Positions 8,955 to 17,401 of a DNA stretch of 47,871 nt are shown piece by piece. Origin of the DNA: Acidobacteriota bacterium (GTDB taxonomy: Bacteria > Acidobacteriota > Vicinamibacteria > Vicinamibacterales > UBA2999). Location of the stretch: contig JAUSDY010000087.1 of NCBI GenBank assembly GCA_030650395.1, forward strand, positions 1 through 47,871. The letters run 5' to 3'. The first letter of the stretch is position 1. Each line of letters begins with the position of its first letter. The notes beneath the pieces are model-generated. The model made no database searches. It had not been told where the DNA came from and saw nothing but the letters and a program-made list of their open reading frames with translations. A program made the position numbers and the translations under genes.

Positions 8955-10189
8955 CCCATTACCGAGCGGCGTGGGTCTGTCCCATCGACCGCTCGCCCAT
9001 CAAGGACGGCATCGTCACGGTCGATGCGGGTCGGATCGCCGCGATCCGGGCTCCCTTCGACTCGGGACGAGACCGGGACCCGGTCTCGCCCCTCGCTCAG
9101 GGCAGGCCGGTCCGGGATCTCGGGCGTGTCGTGCTCATGCCCGGGTTGATCAACGCACACATTCATCTCGAGCTGTCGTGGCTGCGCGGCCGCGTACCGC
9201 CCGCCCACAAGTTCACCGACTGGGTGAAGCAATTGGTCGCGCTCCGGCGTGGCATCGAGCGGCTGGGCGACCCTGACGTGGTGGCGCCGATTCGCACGGC
9301 GATTGGCGAGCTGCGCGACTCCGGCACGGTGGCCGTGGGCGACATCAGCAATTCGCTCGCCTCGGTGGCGCCGATGGCCGAGGCCCGGCTCGACGGCATC
9401 GTGTTTCACGAGCTGCTTGGCTTCAAGGAGCGTGACGCCCGGCTGGTCGAGCGCTCACTCGAAGCGCGCAACGCCGTCGCAGCAAGCGGCATTCGAACCT
9501 CGATCGCGCCCCATGCTCCGTATTCGACGTCGCCGGAGCTGTTTCGCGCCATTCGTGCCGCCGTCGACGAATCTCCGTGTCGCATTACCAGCATTCACCT
9601 CGGTGAGTCGCCGCAGGAGGTCGAGCTGCTCGCGACCGGCACGGGGTCGTGGCGCAGCATGCTCGAGATCATCGGCGCATGGCGCGACGACTGGCAGATT
9701 CCCGGTTGTGGCCCCGTCGAGTATCTCGACGGCATGGCCCTGATCGACGCGCGCACATTGGTGATCCACGGCGTGCAGCTCGAGGACGGCGCGTTGCGGC
9801 GCCTCGCTCAGATCGGCGCCACGCTCGTGACCTGCCCGCGCAGCAATCAATGGGTCGGCGTTGGCGCACCGCCGATCGAACGCTTCTACCAGTCCGGCGT
9901 CGCGGTGGCGGTTGGCACCGATAGCCTCGCCAGCGTTGCCGATCTGAATCTCTTCGGCGAGATGAAAGAGATGCGCTGGCTCGCGCCCGGCGTTCCGGCT
10001 GCAAAAATTCTCGAGAGCGCCACCCTGGTCGGCGCCCGTGCGCTCGGTCTCGACCACGAGCTCGGGACCCTGACCCCCGGCAAGCGTGCCGAGATCATCG
10101 CGGTCGCAGTGCCGGAAGGCGTGGATGATGTTGAGGAATACTTGCTGAGCGGAATCCAGCCTTCACAGATCTCCTGGATCGAGTCGTGA
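8951..10189 (+). CDS. Amidohydrolase, probable aminodeoxyfutalosine deaminase
   Basis: A 412-residue metal-dependent hydrolase of the TRZ/ATZ/guanine-deaminase type. Visible metal-site motifs are GLINAHIHLELS (HxH), SIAPHAPYS, SIHLGES, a histidine in LVIHGVQL and the aspartate in VGTDSLAS. Because it overlaps mqnC and sits in a menaquinone operon, the likely reaction is deamination of 6-amino-6-deoxyfutalosine to futalosine. Related TRZ/ATZ enzymes do this in other futalosine-pathway bacteria. Substrate is inferred from context; the family is clear. A family A palindrome is inserted in frame after residue about 35 in the N-terminal beta domain, encoding FDSGRDRDPVSPLAQGRP. Confidence 0.85.
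9053..9107. repeat. Family A palindrome inside the amidohydrolase gene
   Basis: Starts cccttcgactcggg and ends cctcgctcagggcaggcc, with a central perfect hairpin gagaccggga/cccggtctc. It is read in the same frame as the copy at 6807-6858, giving the shared residues SPLAQGRP. Confidence 0.75.
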
Positions 10190-10217
10190 ACCTCTGAACC
10201 TTTGAACCTGTGAACCG
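10187..10217 (+). repeat. 8-bp tandem repeat forming the entire amidohydrolase-prenyltransferase junction
   Basis: Four consecutive units tgaacctc, tgaacctt, tgaacctg, tgaaccg. The first TGA is the stop of the upstream gene, and the GTG start at 10210 straddles the last two units, so the whole spacer is repeat. Confidence 0.85.
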
Positions 10218-11061
10218 ACTAGTCACCTACCTGTCCTTCGTCCGCTTCAGCCATTCGGTGTTTGCGCTGCCGTTTGCGCTGACCGGCGCGCTGCTCGCGT
10301 GGCGGGTGGCGCCGTTCCGTTGGTCTCAGGTCGGATGGGTGATCGTGGCGATGGTGGCGGCGCGAAGTGCCGCGATGGGCTTCAACCGCCTGGTGGATGC
10401 GCGGATGGATGCCCTCAATCCCAGGACCGCCGCCCGCGAGATCCCGCGTGGCGCGATGGGCCGAGGCGAGGCGACCATCTTTGTGATCGTGTCGTCGGTC
10501 GTGTTCATCGCGGCCTCCTGGCGATTGAGCCCGCTGTGTGCGCTGCTTTCGCCAGTCGCGTTGGCCATCGTCTTCTGGTATTCGCTCGCCAAACGCTTCA
10601 CGTCCTACACGCAGTTGTTTCTTGGACTCGCGATGGCCGTGGCGCCGGTCGGCGGCTGGCTGGCAGCCGGTGGCCGCGGCGGGTGGGAGCCGTGGGTGCT
10701 TGGCCTGGCGATCGGGTTGTGGGTCGGCGGATTTGACATTCTCTACGCGTGCCAGGACGTGGAGTTCGATCGCGCGCACGGCTTGAACTCCATACCGGTG
10801 CGATTCGGGATCGCCAGGTCGCTCTGGATCTCACGGGCGATGCATGCGGCGACGATCATCTGCATGGCGAGCCTGGCGTTTCTCGTACCGCTCGGTCCGA
10901 TCTATCTCGCCGGCGTCGCGCTGGTCGCGGGCCTGTTGATCTACGAACAGTCGCTCGTCAGCGAGCGCGATCTCTCGCAGGTCAGGCGCGCGTTCGATCT
11001 CAATGGCTGGGTGGGGATCTTGTATTTCGTGACGACGGGCATCGCGCTGTATGTCGGTTAG
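10210..11061 (+). CDS. mqnP: UbiA-family prenyltransferase (MqnP-type)
   Basis: A polytopic membrane enzyme of 283 residues that attaches the polyprenyl chain to the naphthoate ring precursor. Both Asp-rich prenyl-diphosphate motifs are visible: NRLVDARMDALNPRT near residue 60 and YACQDVEFDRAHGLNSIP near residue 180. About eight hydrophobic helices follow the UbiA pattern. The start is GTG 10210, formed by the upstream 8-bp repeat (VNRLVTYLSFVRFSHSVFALP). It lies in the menaquinone operon and overlaps menG by 11 bp, which favours MqnP over ubiquinone UbiA. The exact substrate is inferred from context. Confidence 0.88.
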   Translation: MNRLVTYLSFVRFSHSVFALPFALTGALLAWRVAPFRWSQVGWVIVAMVAARSAAMGFNRLVDARMDALNPRTAAREIPRGAMGRGEATIFVIVSSVVFIAASWRLSPLCALLSPVALAIVFWYSLAKRFTSYTQLFLGLAMAVAPVGGWLAAGGRGGWEPWVLGLAIGLWVGGFDILYACQDVEFDRAHGLNSIPVRFGIARSLWISRAMHAATIICMASLAFLVPLGPIYLAGVALVAGLLIYEQSLVSERDLSQVRRAFDLNGWVGILYFVTTGIALYVG

Positions 11062-11836
11062 CTCACCGTCAGGCGGGTCCGAGCGAAGCGAGTCCGCCGA
11101 AGCGCAACGCGCGAAGGCGGATCGACAGCTAGACAAGACACCCGCGAAAATCTCGGGGATGTTTGACGCGATCGCCGGGCGCTACGACCTTCTCAACACG
11201 GTCTTGTCTGGCGGTCTCGATCGTTATTGGCGCCGACGCGCTATCGCGACGTTGCAGCTGACCGGGTCCGAGCGCCTGCTTGACGTCTGCACTGGAACCG
11301 CCGACGTCGCGATCGGGGCGGCGCGCGGCGGTGCCGCGAGGATTGTGGGCGTCGATTTTTCCGGCGTGATGCTGGTTCACGGGCTCGAGAAAATCCGCCA
11401 CGCCGCGCTCGGGCCGCGGGTCAACCTCGTGCGTGGCGATGCCATGAGCCTGCCTGTCGCCAGCGCGTCCGTGGATGCCGCCACCATCGCGTTCGGCATT
11501 CGGAATGTCCAGCAGCCCGACGTCGCCTGCCGCGAGCTGCACCGGGTGCTTCGGCCCGGCGGCCGTCTGGCCATTCTCGAGTTTGGGCTGCCGGTAATTC
11601 CCGCCGTGCGACCCTTGTATCTCTGGTATTTCAACCATGTGCTGCCGCGGATCGGCCGGGCGGTCTCGAAGCACGACGCGGCGTATACCTATCTGCCCGA
11701 GTCGGTCGGTACCTTTCAGTTCGGCGACGCGTTCGCCCGGATCCTCAGCGACGCCGGATTTTCACAGGTCCGCCACAAGCCTTTGGCGCTCGGCATCGTC
11801 TATCTGTATACGGGTCAAAAACCGTCGGGGACTTGA
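11051..11836 (+). CDS. menG: Demethylmenaquinone methyltransferase (UbiE/MenG family)
   Basis: Performs the final SAM-dependent C-methylation of demethylmenaquinone. The 261-residue protein contains the N-terminal family motif FDAIAGRYDLLNTVLSGGLD and the SAM motif LLDVCTGTADVAI. It also has VGVDFSGVML, the DAATIAFGIRNV segment and RPGGRLAILEFG. The first 30 residues (Ser/Glu/Arg-rich) are translated from a family B palindrome and are not conserved; initiation could occur further in, but ATG 11051 fits the overlap with mqnP. It is the last gene of the menaquinone operon. Confidence 0.92.
   Translation: MSVSSPSGGSERSESAEAQRAKADRQLDKTPAKISGMFDAIAGRYDLLNTVLSGGLDRYWRRRAIATLQLTGSERLLDVCTGTADVAIGAARGGAARIVGVDFSGVMLVHGLEKIRHAALGPRVNLVRGDAMSLPVASASVDAATIAFGIRNVQQPDVACRELHRVLRPGGRLAILEFGLPVIPAVRPLYLWYFNHVLPRIGRAVSKHDAAYTYLPESVGTFQFGDAFARILSDAGFSQVRHKPLALGIVYLYTGQKPSGT
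11092..11121. repeat. Family B palindrome in the menG N-terminal coding region
   Basis: gtccgccgaagcg and cgcgaaggcgga flank a short centre and form a hairpin. It is in frame and encodes SAEAQRAKAD-like residues before the conserved methyltransferase domain. Confidence 0.65.
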
Positions 11837-11886
11837 GGACTTGGGGGCTTGAACTCAAGCCCTCAGGCCCGTAAGCCCTCAAGCCC
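11834..11886. repeat. Palindromic word-repeat spacer (family E, cttgagg/gccctcaag)
   Basis: Left half repeats ttgaggacttgggggcttg and the right half carries complementary aagccctcagg / aagccctcaagcccg, meeting at gggcttgaactcaagccc. It follows the menG stop and may serve as a hairpin terminator. The same words occur at 27902-27991 and 29771-29806. Confidence 0.75.
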
Positions 11887-11892
11887 GCAGTG

Positions 11893-11898
11893 TATAAT
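11893..11898 (+). promoter_or_regulatory. Consensus -10 box (TATAAT) for the tonB-like gene
   Basis: A perfect TATAAT preceded by TG lies 14 nt before ATG 11913, implying a 5' leader of only about 7-8 nt. No good -35 box is visible in the repeat upstream. Confidence 0.55.
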
Positions 11899-11912
11899 CC
11901 TGTAACCTACTG

Positions 11913-12842
11913 ATGTACTTCGACTTCGACGATCGCTACCGCGACATCGAACCGGTCGGATCCGCAATTAACCGGCGCGATGGCGTCGCCGTGTCGATCG
12001 TCGCTCACGGGGCGCTCCTCGCGTTGCTCCTGTTCCTGCCGCAGTTGCTCCCTCAAAGACCGGACTCGCAGGCCCTTCAGCCTCCGCCCGAGCAGCGGCA
12101 GGAAGAGCAACCGCGGTTTGTCTTCGTCGAACCGAAAGTGGATCTCCCGCCCCTTCGGCAACCCGATCGCGTCGAGCTGTCTGACGTCGATCGCAGCGCT
12201 CGCGCGACCGAGCGCGCGCCGACGCTCGATAATCCGTTGCCCTTTGCCCGGGGGAACTCGTCGGAACGAACCGAAGAGTCTCCGGACGAGCGCATGAAGG
12301 GTAAGGGACCCGCGCCGCAGCCCGCCCCTGAGGCACCTCCCGTCGAAGTACCGCAACCCATCGACCCCAAGAACGATCCGCAGATGGCGATGATGCAGCG
12401 TCCGCCAGTGCAGCCGCCCGCCGGCGGATCATTGGGCGAGGCGTTGAAGAACCTGCAGAAGTACATTCAAAAAGAGTCCTTCGACAACCAGAAGGGCCAG
12501 TCGCAGGAATTTGGCCCGCTTCAGTTCGACACCAAGGGCGTCGAGTTCGGGCCGTGGATCCGCCGTTTCGTCTCGCAAGTGCGCCGCAACTGGTTCGTGC
12601 CGTATGCGGCCATGACGATGCGTGGGCGCGTGGTCATCACCTTCTACGTGCATCGCAACGGCGCGCTGACCGACGTCACGGTGATTCGGCCGTCGGAGAT
12701 CGAGTCGTTCAACACGGCCGCGGTCAACGCCCTCCTCGCCTCGAACCCGACGGCGGTGCTGCCGCCGGAGTATCCGGATGACAGGGCGTTCTTCACCGTG
12801 ACCTTTTTCTACAATGAGTCGCCCCCTGGCCAGCAGGAATGA
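11913..12842 (+). CDS. TonB-like energy-transducer family protein
   Basis: A 309-residue inner-membrane-anchored periplasmic protein. A single membrane helix (VSIVAHGALLALLLFLPQLL, about residues 27-47) is followed by a long Pro/Glu/Gln-rich periplasmic spacer. The C-terminal TonB domain has WIRRFVSQVRRNWFVPYAAM, VVITFYVHRNGALTDVTVIRPS and FNTAAVNALLAS. TonB-type proteins transmit proton-motive energy to outer-membrane receptors. No exbB or exbD lies beside it, so it may work with a remote complex or in another envelope role. Its stop overlaps the next gene (ATGA). Confidence 0.83.
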   Translation: MYFDFDDRYRDIEPVGSAINRRDGVAVSIVAHGALLALLLFLPQLLPQRPDSQALQPPPEQRQEEQPRFVFVEPKVDLPPLRQPDRVELSDVDRSARATERAPTLDNPLPFARGNSSERTEESPDERMKGKGPAPQPAPEAPPVEVPQPIDPKNDPQMAMMQRPPVQPPAGGSLGEALKNLQKYIQKESFDNQKGQSQEFGPLQFDTKGVEFGPWIRRFVSQVRRNWFVPYAAMTMRGRVVITFYVHRNGALTDVTVIRPSEIESFNTAAVNALLASNPTAVLPPEYPDDRAFFTVTFFYNESPPGQQE

Positions 12843-13558
12843 GCCGACCGAGCATCTCCGCGTTCCTGCCGTGCTACAACGACGCCGGGAGTATCGGCCG
12901 CCTGGTCGTTGACCTCCGAGCCACGCTTCAAACGTTGACGGACGACTTCGAGATCATCGTCGTCAATGATGGTTCGCAGGACGGCAGTGAGCAGGTGTTA
13001 CGTGAGCTGCAATCCGAGGTTGCCGAGCTGAACGTCATCACCCATCCCCGGAACCGTGGCTACGGCAGTGCGCTGAGATCCGGCTTCGCCAATGCGACGA
13101 AAGACCTGATCTTCTACACCGACGGCGATGGACAGTACGATGTCAAGGAGCTGGCGATTCTGGCGATGCTGCTCTCAGACGACGTGGACTTCGTCAATGG
13201 GGCGAAGATGAGGCGGCAGGACCCCGCGTATCGCGTGCATATTGGCAACCTGCACAAGTTCATGATGCGCTGGACGTTTTGGCTGCCGATCGTTGACGTG
13301 GATTGCGATTTCCGCCTGATCCGGAAATCGGTGATCGATCGCATTCACCTGACCTCCAACAGCGGTTCGATTTGCACCGAGCTGGTCAAGCGTTCCGACC
13401 GGGCGGGGGCGCGGTTCCGCGAGGTCTCCGTGCATCATTATTCGCGACAATCGGGACAGTCCCAGTTCTTCAAGCCGCTCGCCATCGCGCACACCTATTT
13501 CGACCTGCTCCGGCTCTGGGTCCGCCTGATGGTTCTCGAACGGTCACCACGGCCGTAA
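12839..13558 (+). CDS. Family 2 glycosyltransferase (polyprenol-phosphate sugar transferase type)
   Basis: A 239-residue GT-A enzyme. The nucleotide-sugar domain shows FLPCYNDAGSIGRLV, IIVVNDGSQDGSEQVL and the metal-binding YTDGDGQYD; VDCDFRLIRKSVI lies further in. There are no membrane helices, and the length and motifs resemble dolichyl/undecaprenyl-phosphate mannosyl- or glucosyltransferases that charge a lipid carrier for envelope glycosylation. The actual sugar is unknown. It overlaps the TonB-like gene and precedes miaA. Confidence 0.85.
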   Translation: MSRPSISAFLPCYNDAGSIGRLVVDLRATLQTLTDDFEIIVVNDGSQDGSEQVLRELQSEVAELNVITHPRNRGYGSALRSGFANATKDLIFYTDGDGQYDVKELAILAMLLSDDVDFVNGAKMRRQDPAYRVHIGNLHKFMMRWTFWLPIVDVDCDFRLIRKSVIDRIHLTSNSGSICTELVKRSDRAGARFREVSVHHYSRQSGQSQFFKPLAIAHTYFDLLRLWVRLMVLERSPRP

Positions 13559-13560
13559 CG

Positions 13561-14526
13561 GTGGCGAGCCATCCTCTGATTGCGGTCCTGGGGCCGACCG
13601 CCACCGGCAAGAGCGCCCTGGGGCTCGCGCTGGCTGAGCGGTTCGGCGGCGAGATCATCAACTGCGATTCGACGGCCGTCTATCGCGGGTTCGACATCGG
13701 CACCGACAAACTGCCGATGGCCGAACGCCGCGGCATTGCTCATCACTTGATCGACATCGCCGAACCGACCGACGAGTACACCGCAGCGCAGTTCGCGCGT
13801 GATGCGTCGGCCATCGTGCGCGCCGTTCATGCGCGCGGCAAGGTGCCGATCCTGGTGGGCGGCACCGGTTTTTATTACCGTGCCTTGACGCGGGGCTTGT
13901 TTCCCGGTCCTGGCAAGGACGCCGCCCTCAGGTCACGACTCGAGCGAATTGCCGAGACGCGGGGCGTCGAGCGGCTGCATCGCCTCGTGAGCCGCGTCGA
14001 CCCGGAGTCGGCCCTGCGGATCCAGCCACGCGATCTGAAGCGCCTGGTCCGTGCGCTCGAGGTTTATTTTCAAACCGGCCGGCCGTTGACCGCTCACTTC
14101 GAGGCCACCGTGTCGCTGCTCGACGCCGATGTGCAGGTCGTACCGATCGGCCTGCGCATGCCCGCCGCGTGGCTTGCCGAGCGGCTGGCGGAGCGGGTCG
14201 ATGCGCAGTTCGACCGGGGATTGCTCGACGAGATTCGGTCGCTGTTGGCTGCGGGGGTGCCGCCCGATGCACGGCCGTTCGGCGGCCTGGTCTATCGCCA
14301 GGCGATGGAGCACCTGAAAGGGGTGCGCGGCGAGCCCGAGACCCGGGCGCTCGTCGCGCAAGAGAACCGCCGCTACGCGCGCCGGCAGTTGATCTGGTTC
14401 CGAAAAGAGCCTAACCTTGTCTGGTTTGACGGTCCCGGCACTCACGCCGAAGTGCAGGACAGCGTAATTGCGATGCTGGCCGCGCGGGACCTGTTGAAGG
14501 ACGGGAAAAATGTCGCCGATACCTGA
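13561..14526 (+). CDS. miaA: tRNA dimethylallyltransferase MiaA
   Basis: MiaA adds a dimethylallyl group to A37 of tRNAs reading UNN codons. The 321-residue protein has the P-loop GPTATGKSAL, the substrate motif NCDSTAVYRGFDIGTDK, the DIAEP segment, VGGTGFYYRALTRGL and the C-terminal region with RYARRQLIWFRK. GTG 13561 is chosen because it begins the conserved IAVLGPTATGKS region two bases after the previous stop; longer open frame upstream runs through the glycosyltransferase in another frame. It overlaps hfq by 17 bp, the classic miaA-hfq order. Confidence 0.94.
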   Translation: MASHPLIAVLGPTATGKSALGLALAERFGGEIINCDSTAVYRGFDIGTDKLPMAERRGIAHHLIDIAEPTDEYTAAQFARDASAIVRAVHARGKVPILVGGTGFYYRALTRGLFPGPGKDAALRSRLERIAETRGVERLHRLVSRVDPESALRIQPRDLKRLVRALEVYFQTGRPLTAHFEATVSLLDADVQVVPIGLRMPAAWLAERLAERVDAQFDRGLLDEIRSLLAAGVPPDARPFGGLVYRQAMEHLKGVRGEPETRALVAQENRRYARRQLIWFRKEPNLVWFDGPGTHAEVQDSVIAMLAARDLLKDGKNVADT

Positions 14527-14767
14527 AGCCAAGACCGGCGCTCCAAACATTCAGGATGTGTTCCTGAATTATGCACGTCGTGAAAAACTGCCCGTCACCA
14601 TCCACCTGCTGGACGGACGCGAGTTCGAAGCCCGCATCAAGAACTTCGATCGCTTTGCGCTGATCGTCGAGCACGCGGGCATGGACCACTTAATTTTCAA
14701 GCACGCGATCGCCACGATTCGCACGCCTCGCAGCGTCCCGAATTACTTCTCGTCACACCATCCCTAA
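14510..14767 (+). CDS. hfq: RNA chaperone Hfq
   Basis: Hfq is a hexameric Sm-like protein that helps small RNAs pair with mRNAs. The 85-residue product carries the Sm1 motif (NIQDVFLNYARREKLPVTIH, LLDGREFEARIKNFDRFAL) and the Sm2 region with IFKHAIATI, equal to the canonical KHAISTI. The tail is short. Location directly after miaA matches many bacteria. A word-repeat palindrome follows the stop. Confidence 0.96.
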   Translation: MSPIPEAKTGAPNIQDVFLNYARREKLPVTIHLLDGREFEARIKNFDRFALIVEHAGMDHLIFKHAIATIRTPRSVPNYFSSHHP

Positions 14768-14848
14768 TGAAGGCAGAAGGCACAAGGCAGAAGGCAGAAC
14801 TAAGGCGCAACGTTTTTGCCTTTTGCCTTTTGCCTTTTGCCTTGCCCT
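14767..14848. repeat. Palindromic word-repeat spacer (family D, aaggcaga/tgccttttgcc)
   Basis: The left half repeats gaaggcagaaggcacaaggc and the right half repeats the complement tgccttttgccttttgcc. Together they can form a long hairpin followed by deoB. The same words recur at 34341-34370. The right half is open in the deoB frame and could be mistaken for an N-terminal extension. Confidence 0.85.
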
Positions 14849-14852
14849 AAGC

Positions 14853-16052
14853 GTGTTCGAGCGCGCCATCGTGATCGTCCTCGACAGCGTCGGCATCGGC
14901 GAGTTGCCGGATGCCGGCGTGTACGGGGACGAGGGCAGCAACACGCTCGGCCACATCGCGGCGACGGTGCCCATGGCGATTCCCACGCTCGCCGCGATGG
15001 GCCTGTCGCGCCTGCTGCCGCTCAAGGGGATCGCCGCGCCGGCGGCGCCGACCGCCGCGTTCGGCCGCATGGCCGAGCGATCGGCCGGGAAAGATTCCGT
15101 GACGGGCCACTGGGAGCTGATGGGCGTGGTGTTGGAGAAGGCGTTTCCGACGTTTCCTGACGGATTTCCACCTGCATTGATCGCGGAATTCGAGAAGCGG
15201 ATCGGCCGCCCGTCGATCGGCAACGTGGTTGCCTCAGGCACCGCGGTAATCGACGAGCTTGGACCGCGTCACGTCGAGACCGGCTTTCCGATTGTGTATA
15301 CGTCCGCCGACAGCGTGTTCCAGATCGCCGCGCACGAAGACGTCGTGCCGGTGCCACAGCTCTACGAGTGGTGCCAGATCGCCTACGACCTGACCGTGAC
15401 GGGTCTCGGCCTCGGTCGGGTGATTGCGCGTCCCTTCGTGGGCAAGCCGGGTGCGTTTAGGCGCACCTCCAACCGGCACGATTACGCCATGCCGCCGGTG
15501 GCCGAGACGCTGCTCGATCGCATGATTGCGAAGGGTCATCAGGTGACGTCGGTCGGCAAGGTGTCGGATCTGTTCGCGGGCCGCGGCGTGAGCGAATCGC
15601 ACCCGACCAAGAGCGACGCGGACGGTGTTGATCGAATCGAGGAGTTGATGGGAACGCAGGAGCGCGGGCTGATCTTTGCAAACCTCGTCGACTGCGACGC
15701 GGTTTACGGCCATCGCAACGACACGCCGGGCTACGCGGCAAACATCGAACGCTTCGATCGTCGGCTGGCGGGGCTGTTGCCGAAGCTACGAGCCAACGAC
15801 CTTCTCGTGATCACCGCCGATCACGGCAACGACCCGACCACGCCCAGCACCGATCATTCTCGCGAGCACGTGCCCTTGCTCGTGCAGGGCCCCAGGGTCC
15901 GCGCCGGCGTCGACCTCGGAACACGATCGACGTTTGCCGATCTGGGCCAGACACTTGCCGACATCTTCGGCGTCGGCCGGCTCGCTCATGGCCAGAGCTT
16001 CCTGCCTGCCCTGAGCTTGTCGAATGGGCCCGCCATAATGGAGGCGCGATGA
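14853..16052 (+). CDS. deoB: Phosphopentomutase DeoB
   Basis: DeoB interconverts (deoxy)ribose 1- and 5-phosphate in nucleoside salvage, and belongs to the alkaline-phosphatase superfamily with two Mn ions. Motifs: IVLDSVGIGELPDA and YGDEGSNTLGHI at the start (metal Asp and catalytic Thr), then KDSVTGHWELMG, NLVDCDAVYGHRND and ITADHGNDPTTPSTDHSREH. I prefer GTG 14853 because the upstream in-frame residues MPFAFCLA come from the family D repeat. The C-terminal end SFLPALSLSNGPA is encoded by a family A palindrome. The stop overlaps the dgt start (ATGA). Confidence 0.93.
   Translation: MFERAIVIVLDSVGIGELPDAGVYGDEGSNTLGHIAATVPMAIPTLAAMGLSRLLPLKGIAAPAAPTAAFGRMAERSAGKDSVTGHWELMGVVLEKAFPTFPDGFPPALIAEFEKRIGRPSIGNVVASGTAVIDELGPRHVETGFPIVYTSADSVFQIAAHEDVVPVPQLYEWCQIAYDLTVTGLGLGRVIARPFVGKPGAFRRTSNRHDYAMPPVAETLLDRMIAKGHQVTSVGKVSDLFAGRGVSESHPTKSDADGVDRIEELMGTQERGLIFANLVDCDAVYGHRNDTPGYAANIERFDRRLAGLLPKLRANDLLVITADHGNDPTTPSTDHSREHVPLLVQGPRVRAGVDLGTRSTFADLGQTLADIFGVGRLAHGQSFLPALSLSNGPAIMEAR
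16004..16027. repeat. Family A element at the deoB 3' end
   Basis: Contains gcctgccctgagcttgtcga, the inverted form of the ttcgac...gctcagggcaggc ends seen at 6807, 9053 and 28445. It is translated in frame as the last residues of DeoB. Confidence 0.7.
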
Positions 16053-17113
16053 ACACGGCGTCATCCATTCGCGAGCAGCTCGAGGCGCGCGAGCGGGAGA
16101 TCCTCGCGCCGCAGGCCGCCAAGAGCGCCGATACCAAGGGCCGCCTACGCACTGAAAAAGAAGATTCGATCAGGCCGGCCTTTCAACGCGATCGCGATCG
16201 CATCGTCCACACCAAGGCGTTCCGCAGGCTCAAGCACAAGACCCAGGTGTTCTTTTCGCCGGCCGGCGATCACTACCGCACGCGCCTGACCCACACGCTC
16301 GAGGTCGCGCAGATCGCCCGCACCATTTCGAAGGTCTTGCGTCTTCACGAAGAACTGACCGAAGCGATCGCTCTTGGACATGATCTCGGGCACACGCCAT
16401 TCGGTCACGCAGGCGAGCGCGTCTTGAACGAGCTGGTCTCCGGCGAGTTCAACCATTACGAGCAAAGCCTCCGTATCGTCGACGTGCTCGAGAACAATCG
16501 CGAGGGGCTCAATCTCACGTGGGAAGTGCGCGACGGCATCGCGCGCCACTCGAAAGGCAAGAACGGCATGCCCGTCGGGGCGCCGCCGGAACACCGCGCC
16601 AGCACCATCGAAGGCCAGGTCGCCCGCGTCGCCGACATCGTCGCCTACGTGAACCACGACATCGACGACGCGGTGCGCGCCGGCATTCTCGACGAAGGCA
16701 GCCTGCCGAAGAAGGCCGTCGAACTCCTCGGACGGTCGTCGTCCGAGCGCATCGGGAACCTGGTGTCCGATGTGGTCTATCAAACGCTCGAGGCCGGCGT
16801 CACTGAGATCCGCATGAGCGATCCGGTGCTCGAAGCGCTGCTCGAGCTGCGCGGTTTCCTGTTCGAGGCGGTCTACGAAAACCAGATCGCCACGGCCGAG
16901 TTTGGCAAGGCCGCGGGCATTCTGGGCGGCCTGTGGGAAAAGGTCCGGCAGCGGCCGGAAGAGTTCCTTGACACCCGCACCATCGCGGCCGAAGGCGTCG
17001 ACGTGGCCGCCTGCGATTTCCTGGCTGGCATGACAGATCGTTATGCGGTGCGGCTTTACGAGGAGCTGTTCATTCCGAAGCCGTGGGTGCAGATGACGAG
17101 GGTTCGGGACTAG
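16049..17113 (+). CDS. dgt: dGTPase-like HD-domain triphosphohydrolase
   Basis: Cleaves dNTPs to deoxynucleosides and triphosphate, helping set dNTP pools. The 354-residue protein has the family opening (DRDRIVHTKAFRRLKHKTQV, SPAGDHYRTRLTHTLEV). The HD-site histidines are in LTHTLEV and GHDLGHTPFGHAGE, with NHYEQSLRIVDV and the DIVAYVNHDIDDAVRAG metal motif further on. Length fits the short type-2 dGTPase-like subfamily rather than E. coli Dgt. Overlap with deoB links it to nucleotide salvage. It borders the cassette island on its left. Confidence 0.92.
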   Translation: MNTASSIREQLEAREREILAPQAAKSADTKGRLRTEKEDSIRPAFQRDRDRIVHTKAFRRLKHKTQVFFSPAGDHYRTRLTHTLEVAQIARTISKVLRLHEELTEAIALGHDLGHTPFGHAGERVLNELVSGEFNHYEQSLRIVDVLENNREGLNLTWEVRDGIARHSKGKNGMPVGAPPEHRASTIEGQVARVADIVAYVNHDIDDAVRAGILDEGSLPKKAVELLGRSSSERIGNLVSDVVYQTLEAGVTEIRMSDPVLEALLELRGFLFEAVYENQIATAEFGKAAGILGGLWEKVRQRPEEFLDTRTIAAEGVDVAACDFLAGMTDRYAVRLYEELFIPKPWVQMTRVRD

Positions 17114-17127
17114 CGTCACCCCATACA

Positions 17128-17187
17128 GGCTCCAAGGTCAGGCATCAGCCGCCGCCGCAGGCGGTCGGCTGCATGCCATGTTGGGCC
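17128..17187 (-). repeat. attC-like recombination site 1
   Basis: A 60-bp imperfect palindrome directly after the toxin-antitoxin pair. On the minus strand it begins with GCCCAAC, a perfect RYYYAAC core, then GCAGCCGACCGCC, loop TGC, GGCGGCGGCTGATGC, and ends cttggagcc where GTTRRRY is expected. Unpaired extra bases break the stem asymmetrically, as in integron attC sites. The terminal core is degenerate, so the site may no longer recombine. Confidence 0.65.
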
Positions 17188-17197
17188 TCGGCGTCGA

Positions 17198-17401
17198 TCA
17201 ACTCGCTCGGCGTTTCGCCAATAACGCCCTGACCACCGGTACGAGCTTCACCGGTACTTTCATGACGGTCGTCGTCGTTGATCGGTACGCCGCCTCGTCA
17301 TCCGCGACGGCCTCGGATTCGGACAGGCCTTCGTAGTGAGCGAGCACCCGACGTACTCGTGATTCGTTCCAACCTGGAGGAAACCGCTTCTGTTTCTTCA
17401 T
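17198..17401 (-). CDS. Putative antitoxin partner of a DUF4258-like toxin
   Basis: A 67-residue protein with the segment PPGWNESRVRRVLAHYEGLS, then an acidic stretch and a C-terminal VPVVRALLAKRRAS. It is a small, basic-acidic protein of the type commonly paired with short DUF4258/BrnT-like toxins. Its start overlaps the upstream toxin stop by 4 bp (ATGA), indicating translational coupling, and its stop lies 11 bp from attC site 1. Antitoxin function is inferred from the pairing. Confidence 0.6.
   Translation of the reverse strand: MKKQKRFPPGWNESRVRRVLAHYEGLSESEAVADDEAAYRSTTTTVMKVPVKLVPVVRALLAKRRAS

Noticed and set aside
12081-12420. Pro/Glu/Gln-rich part of the TonB-like gene as a frameshifted region
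   Set aside because: The frame stays open and this composition is the normal periplasmic spacer of TonB proteins.
13303-13560. N-terminal extension of MiaA by 86 codons
   Set aside because: It runs inside the glycosyltransferase gene in another frame and MiaA normally begins near the P-loop.
14823-14852. N-terminal extension of DeoB (MPFAFCLALS)
   Set aside because: These codons are the tail of the tgccttttgcc repeat; conserved DeoB sequence begins at GTG 14853.
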